Of a stretch of 8,529 nucleotides of DNA, positions 7,079 through 8,529 are shown one piece after another. The position numbers and the translations under genes are program-made. This DNA is from Pseudomonadota bacterium (lineage in GTDB: Bacteria; Pseudomonadota; Alphaproteobacteria; Rhizobiales; Hyphomicrobiaceae). Below the pieces are notes generated by a model, which was not told the origin of the DNA, searched no databases, and saw only the letters and a list, made by a program, of their open reading frames with translations. The stretch covers positions 1 to 8,529 of the forward strand of contig JAEZBU010000345.1 in the NCBI GenBank assembly GCA_023426855.1. The letters are read 5' to 3'. Each line of letters begins with the position of its first letter. The stretch's first letter is position 1.

Positions 7079-7122
7079 GCGCTTGGGCGCCGTATCGGAG
7101 CGAAGTCGGCGCCTGCCGGCGC
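7078..7122 (+). other. Two short GC hairpins between scpB and the ABC ATPase gene
   Basis: GGCGC-TTGG-GCGCC (7078-7091) and GCGCC-TGCC-GGCGC (7109-7122) are each perfect five-pair stems with four-base loops. They occupy the short gap after the scpB stop. The right arm of the first (7087-7091) is also complementary to the right arm of the second (7118-7122), so alternative pairing is possible. Neither is followed by a T-run, so neither is a standard terminator. The second ends ten bases before the GTG at 7132, close to the translation start region of the next gene. Confidence 0.4.
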
Positions 7123-7133
7123 AATGGAGAAGT

Positions 7134-7137
7134 GAGG
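7134..7137 (+). promoter_or_regulatory. Ribosome-binding site favouring the GTG at 7144
   Basis: GAGG at 7134-7137 is six bases before the GTG at 7144. For the competing GTG at 7132 the nearest purine-rich match, GGAGA at 7126-7130, leaves only one base of spacing, which is too close for normal initiation. Confidence 0.4.
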
Positions 7138-7143
7138 CGTTAC

Positions 7144-8295
7144 GTGGGATTGCCGGCATGGCTGTCGAACAAGCCAACAAAGGGGCAAGGCTCAGCAGCC
7201 GGTATTTCCCCCACATCGCGCGGGCGTGCGGCAGCGACGATTGCGGCGCGCCTCACCTTCCAGGGCATCGAGCGCCAGTTCGCTGACAACCTGGCGCTCA
7301 AAGGTGTTTCGCTGGATATAGATCCCGGTGAAATCGTTTGCCTGCTCGGCCCATCGGGATGCGGCAAGACCACGTTGCTGCGCATTGCGTCCGGCATCGA
7401 GCGGCCGACCGCCGGCCGTGTGCTGATCAACGAACGCGAAGTCGTCGGCCCAAGCCGGTTCGATCCGCCCGAGGCGCGCAATGTTGGCCTGATGTTTCAG
7501 GATTTCGCGCTGTTTCCGCACCTGTCCATTCTGCAGAACGTGGCGTTTGGGTTGAAGGCGCTTCCAGCGGAGGAGGCGGCCCGGGAGGCGCTGACCGTGC
7601 TTGCCCGCGTCGGGCTCGAACGCTACGCCAATTCGTATCCGCATATTCTCTCCGGTGGCGAGCAGCAGCGTGTGGCGCTGGCCCGCGCCATCGTTCCGCG
7701 ACCCTCGGTGATGCTGATGGACGAACCGTTCTCAGGTCTCGATGTGCAGCTTCGCGAAACCATGCAGGAAGAGACGCTGGGGCTTTTGCGCGAGACGCGG
7801 GCAACTTGCATGATCGTGACACATCACCCGGAAGAAGCGATGCGGCTCGGCGATCGCATCGCGGTGATGCAGAATGGACGGATTATCCAACTCGGCAAGG
7901 CGGAGGAGCTTTACCACCATCCGGCCGAGCTGTTCGTGGCGCGGTTGTTCTCCGAAGTGAACGAGGTGCCCTGCCGGGTCGAAGGCGGCGCGCTGCGAAC
8001 GCCTGTCGGTACGTTCCCGGTGCAGGGCATGGGAGAGGGCGATCACGCAATTTTGTGCCTGCGCCAGCAGGGCATCGGCGTCGGCCCGCCCGGCAACGGC
8101 GTTCCGGGGCGCATTCTTCAGGTCAAGTTTCTGGGCGATGTCGGGCTCATTGAGATTGCCGCGCAGGGTTTTGAAGCCCCGTTGAAGGCCCGTGTGCACG
8201 AGCGCGACGGCTGGTCCAAAGGCGCCGAAATTTCGATCCAGGTTGACCCGACGCGTGTTTTGGTGTTTCCCGCAGAGCGTTCAGAGGCTCGTTAA
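7144..8295 (+). CDS. ABC transporter ATP-binding protein, FbpC-like (orphan)
   Basis: This is a complete importer-type ABC ATPase of 383 residues from the GTG at 7144 (387 if the GTG at 7132 is used). Walker A is GPSGCGKTT (69-77) and the Q-loop glutamine is 119, within FQDFALFPHLSILQNVAFGL, a phrase typical of the ferric-iron FbpC and polyamine/sulfate PotA/CysA families. The signature is LSGGEQQRVALARA (169-182), Walker B is VMLMDE (189-194, Glu194 catalytic), the D-loop is SGLD (197-200) and the switch histidine is 227. A C-terminal TOBE-like domain covers about 285-380, with VPGRILQVKFLGDVGLIEI. All catalytic motifs are intact, so it should hydrolyse ATP at the membrane with a permease, but no permease or binding-protein gene is nearby. 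About 37 extra residues precede the usual family start near LTFQGIERQF. The substrate, perhaps Fe3+, is a guess from family resemblance. Confidence 0.88.
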   Translation: MGLPAWLSNKPTKGQGSAAGISPTSRGRAAATIAARLTFQGIERQFADNLALKGVSLDIDPGEIVCLLGPSGCGKTTLLRIASGIERPTAGRVLINEREVVGPSRFDPPEARNVGLMFQDFALFPHLSILQNVAFGLKALPAEEAAREALTVLARVGLERYANSYPHILSGGEQQRVALARAIVPRPSVMLMDEPFSGLDVQLRETMQEETLGLLRETRATCMIVTHHPEEAMRLGDRIAVMQNGRIIQLGKAEELYHHPAELFVARLFSEVNEVPCRVEGGALRTPVGTFPVQGMGEGDHAILCLRQQGIGVGPPGNGVPGRILQVKFLGDVGLIEIAAQGFEAPLKARVHERDGWSKGAEISIQVDPTRVLVFPAERSEAR

Positions 8296-8299
8296 TTCA

Positions 8300-8325
8300 A
8301 CCCGTCAAGTCGTCTTGTCGCGGGT
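8300..8325 (+). other. Imperfect stem-loop just after the ABC ATPase stop codon
   Basis: ACCCG (8300-8304) pairs with CGGGT (8321-8325), and CAAG (8306-8309) pairs with CTTG (8314-8317) around the loop TCGT. One T faces three bases (TCG) as an internal bulge. The hairpin begins five bases after the TAA stop. No T-run follows, so it is more likely a 3'-end stabiliser or part of a Rho-dependent end than an intrinsic terminator. Confidence 0.35.
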
Positions 8326-8326
8326 A

Positions 8327-8355
8327 CGTGGGCAGCTTGCTGGTAACGCCTATAT
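8327..8355 (+). promoter_or_regulatory. Possible promoter for tatA
   Basis: CTATAT at 8350-8355 equals the -10 consensus reported for the housekeeping sigma factor of rhizobia (CTTGAC-N17-CTATAT). Seventeen bases upstream, CGTGGG (8327-8332) matches the -35 consensus at only three of six positions. Transcription would begin near 8362, leaving a leader of roughly 57 bases before tatA. The -10 match is good and the -35 is poor. Confidence 0.35.
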
Positions 8356-8418
8356 CTGCAATAGTGATTGTTCAATTTGAAGCGCGGCCAAAATGGCACG
8401 CGAAGGAGTCTTGATACG

Positions 8419-8529
8419 ATGGGTGCAACCAGCATTTGGCACTGGATCATTGTGCTGCTGATCGTCGTGCTGCTGTTTGGCCGCGGCAAGATTTCCGACA
8501 TCATGGGCGACGTTGCCAAGGGCATCAAG
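8419..8529 (+). CDS. tatA: Sec-independent protein translocase TatA, N-terminal part (runs off the right edge)
   Basis: The first 37 codons of TatA are present, the small subunit that oligomerises to let folded twin-arginine proteins cross the inner membrane. The sequence shows the short N-terminal membrane helix (about 7-19, WHWIIVLLIVVLL) with a polar residue at position 8 (His; Gln in E. coli). The invariant Phe20-Gly21 hinge follows, then RGKISDIMGDVAKGIK, the start of the amphipathic helix. The glycine and lysine positions are typical of the alphaproteobacterial TatA/E type. GAAGGAG at 8402-8408 is a strong ribosome-binding site ten bases before the ATG. In related genomes tatA after scpB is usually followed by tatB and tatC, which would lie beyond the edge. 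Here the ABC ATPase gene separates it from scpB. Confidence 0.93.
   Translation, partial: MGATSIWHWIIVLLIVVLLFGRGKISDIMGDVAKGIK

Noticed and set aside
1..8529. CRISPR arrays, tRNA or rRNA genes, insertion sequences, phage or toxin-antitoxin genes
   Set aside because: I looked for spaced direct repeats, RNA gene signatures and mobile-element proteins and saw none. The coding content is fully accounted for by eight housekeeping-type genes.

Overview
The window looks like a chromosomal housekeeping segment from a GC-rich alphaproteobacterium. The best fit is the order Hyphomicrobiales (Rhizobiales), for example the Bradyrhizobium/Rhodopseudomonas side. The reasons are the gene order dgt - argS - SPOR protein - nagZ - scpA - scpB - (ABC ATPase) - tatA, which is familiar from that group apart from the ABC ATPase, and the sequence style of each protein. 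The assignment rests on recalled family sequences and gene order, not on a search. All eight genes lie on the + strand.

Layout: 1-231 is the 3' end of a dGTP triphosphohydrolase gene (dgt). A 96-base gap carrying a perfect 14-bp palindrome and further copies of its half-site leads to argS (328-2082, arginyl-tRNA synthetase). After 46 bases comes a large single-pass membrane protein with a C-terminal SPOR domain (2129-3970), closed by a strong intrinsic terminator (3983-4009). A new unit then starts with nagZ (4115-5128, beta-N-acetylhexosaminidase), followed by scpA (5183-6046) and scpB (6197-7078), the non-SMC condensin subunits. Next is a FbpC-like ABC transporter ATPase (7144-8295) with no permease or binding-protein gene in view. 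The window ends inside tatA (8419 onward), the pore-forming subunit of twin-arginine export.

Taken together the genes serve growth and division: nucleotide pool (dgt), translation (argS), septal peptidoglycan binding (SPOR), muropeptide recycling (nagZ), chromosome condensation (scpAB) and protein export (tatA). The terminator after the SPOR gene is the only clear transcription stop seen and splits the window into an argS-SPOR block and a nagZ-scpAB-ABC block. tatA may have its own promoter. No gap exceeds 150 bases, and I see no tRNA, rRNA, CRISPR array, transposon or phage gene.

I do not see a new defence, mobile or biosynthetic system. The points worth a second look are modest: the repeated palindromic half-site ahead of argS, the orphan ABC ATPase between scpB and tatA with a non-canonical N-terminal extension, the unusually long His/Gln-rich cytoplasmic part of the SPOR protein, and several inverted repeats in the intergenic gaps.
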